Below are positions 5,589 through 6,700 of a DNA stretch of 6,700 nt, one piece after another. The stretch covers positions 1 through 6,700 of the forward strand of contig CAMPIC010000161.1 of NCBI GenBank assembly GCA_946886185.1, written 5' to 3'. The DNA comes from an uncultured bacterium. Its GTDB lineage: Bacteria > Eisenbacteria > RBG-16-71-46 > CAIMUX01. The first letter of the stretch is position 1. Each line of letters opens with the position of its first letter. The notes under the pieces were generated by a model. The model was not told the DNA's origin. It made no database searches and was given only the letters and a program-made list of their open reading frames with translations. Made by a program: the position numbers and the translations under genes.

Positions 5589-6700
5589 CGAGCCAGCAGG
5601 ACCGTCGCGTCGCGATCCGGACGGCGGGCCGGATCTTCGGCGGAGGCAGGCAGGTAGATCTGCCACCAGCGTTCCGCGTCGCGATTCGTCCAGGCGCCGC
5701 ATTCCGCCTCGATCCGTTCGAGCTCCTCCATCATCTGCCTCGCGGAGGTGGGACGATTCTCCGGCTCCTTTTCCAGACAGGCGAGAATCAGGTTGTCGAG
5801 CGAGCGCGGCACCGCCAGCTCCGTTCGCGTGGACGGGGGCGCGGGTCGATCCTTCGCATGCTGCACCAGGATCGAGATGCTCGATCCCCCCTCGAACACG
5901 AGCTGTCCGGTGATGAGCCAATACGCGACGCATCCCAGGGAGTAGAGGTCGCTCCGCGGATCGGTGATCGTCTTGGCCATGGCCGCTTCCGGCGACATGA
6001 ACGCGGGGGTGCCGCTCGTGAATCCGTCCTGAGTGAGCTGGGATCGGTCGTCCCCCGTGGCGGTGGTGTCCTTGACCAGTCCGAAGTCGAGGACCTTGAC
6101 GAAATCGAAATCGGGACCGCGCCGGCAGGCGAACAGGTTGGCAGGCTTGACGTCCCGGTGGATCAGGCCGTGCATGTGTGCGTCCAGGAGCGAATGGCTC
6201 GCCTGTTTGAGGAGATGGACGGTGCGCGCCGCCGGGATCGGCCCGAACCGATCGACGAGCGTCCGTAGGTCGACTCCATCCAGCAGCTCCATGACGTAGT
6301 AGAACGTGCCGTCGGCCGCGATCCCGAAATCGTACAGCTCGATGGTGTGCGGAGATCGCAGTCCTGCGGTGGCCTGGGCCTCCCGCGTGAACCGGCGCAC
6401 CGCCATCGCATGGTTGTCCCCGAGCGCTTCCGGGCGGATCAGCTTAACCGCGGCGGGGCGGACCAGCAGCCGGTGCCGCGCCCGCCATACCTCGCCCATT
6501 CCTCCTGCGCCGATTCGTTCCTCCAGGCGGTAGCTTCCGAGCTCGCGCGCCTTGGAGAGATCGCGGGTCAGGCGGTAGACCACGAACGCGCCGAAGCTGG
6601 CCACGCATGCCACCACGTAGGGAGGCGCCACCGTTCCCCAGAAGAGAGTGGGCAGCCACGGCTCGACGATCGCGGGCCGTCCCCCCACCAGGAGGGAGAG
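5585..6700 (-). CDS. Membrane-anchored eukaryotic-like Ser/Thr protein kinase, partial (N-terminus beyond right edge)
   Basis: The frame is open to 6700 and leaves 371 visible residues; a GTG at 6688 is in frame but need not be the start. Numbering from that GTG, a hydrophobic stretch at ~11-39 looks like a membrane segment, probably the last of several. The kinase domain follows at ~53-325: glycine loop GAGGMGEV (60-67), K82 in AVK, E103 in the C helix, H177-R178-D179 with K181 and N184 in HRDVKPAN, D201 in DFG, activation segment to SPE (232-234), and D247 in SDLYSLG. All catalytic residues are present, and HRD makes it an RD-type kinase, probably activated by phosphorylation in the loop (several Thr/Ser at 208-227). 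A WWQIYLP tail follows the domain. Unlike PknB, the membrane part precedes the kinase and there is no sensor domain after it. The stop overlaps the start of the Cys4 gene. Targets are unknown. Confidence 0.94.
   Translation of the reverse strand, partial: LSLLVGGRPAIVEPWLPTLFWGTVAPPYVVACVASFGAFVVYRLTRDLSKARELGSYRLEERIGAGGMGEVWRARHRLLVRPAAVKLIRPEALGDNHAMAVRRFTREAQATAGLRSPHTIELYDFGIAADGTFYYVMELLDGVDLRTLVDRFGPIPAARTVHLLKQASHSLLDAHMHGLIHRDVKPANLFACRRGPDFDFVKVLDFGLVKDTTATGDDRSQLTQDGFTSGTPAFMSPEAAMAKTITDPRSDLYSLGCVAYWLITGQLVFEGGSSISILVQHAKDRPAPPSTRTELAVPRSLDNLILACLEKEPENRPTSARQMMEELERIEAECGAWTNRDAERWWQIYLPASAEDPARRPDRDATVLLAR

Noticed and set aside
5589..5933. Longer version of the Cys4 protein with an upstream start
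   Set aside because: This part is a +1/-1 shadow of the kinase C-lobe, Arg/Gly-rich and without conserved pattern. The conserved core begins just after the GTG at 5588.
1..6700. Mobile element, CRISPR array, tRNA or phage signature
   Set aside because: I found no transposase or integrase-like protein, no regularly spaced repeats, no terminal inverted repeats, and no cloverleaf-like sequence on either strand.

Overview
The window is GC-rich and densely coded, and looks chromosomal. I see no mobile element, CRISPR array, tRNA or rRNA. Several features point to a Gram-negative-type, deep-branching environmental bacterium: a eukaryotic-like Ser/Thr kinase with a membrane-bound N-terminus, a secreted LysM protein, and a GAF/PEP-synthase-like fusion. 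Candidatus Eisenbacteria, Gemmatimonadota or a myxobacterial/deltaproteobacterial-type lineage would all fit. This placement is an impression from protein style, not a computed result.

Layout. (1) Positions 1-2877, minus strand: the first 959 residues of a large protein that runs off the left edge. It has a GAF-like sensory module, a PEP-synthase/PPDK-type ATP-grasp (PEP/pyruvate-binding) domain with its key residues intact, and then a different conserved C-terminal module (GPGRWGSRGD and GTHFFQDL motifs) where the phosphohistidine swivel domain would normally be. (2) Positions 2878-3008: a 131-bp spacer with three consecutive short inverted repeats. (3) Positions 3009-4301, minus: a complete glutamate dehydrogenase (gdhA) with a strong Shine-Dalgarno. 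(4) Positions 4302-4681: a divergent intergenic region with a candidate sigma70 promoter for the rightward gene and a hairpin that covers that gene's Shine-Dalgarno. (5) Positions 4682-5419, plus: a secreted protein with a LAS/M15-type zinc-peptidase signature and a C-terminal LysM domain. (6) Positions 5364-5588, minus: a 74-residue four-cysteine protein, coupled by a GTGA overlap to the kinase upstream and overlapping the LysM gene end-to-end. (7) Positions 5585-6700, minus: a Ser/Thr protein kinase whose membrane-bound N-terminus runs off the right edge.

How they may work together. gdhA and the PEP-synthase-like gene lie in the same direction and may be co-transcribed, joining glutamate/2-oxoglutarate interconversion with a sensor-linked ATP/PEP/pyruvate-type phosphotransfer protein. 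The kinase and the Cys4 protein form a translationally coupled pair. The LysM protein stands alone as a cell-wall hydrolase or binder. The most interesting items are the large protein with no visible phosphohistidine domain, the coupled Cys4 protein whose tail is overprinted on the LysM gene, and the MepA-like metal-site pattern in the LysM protein.
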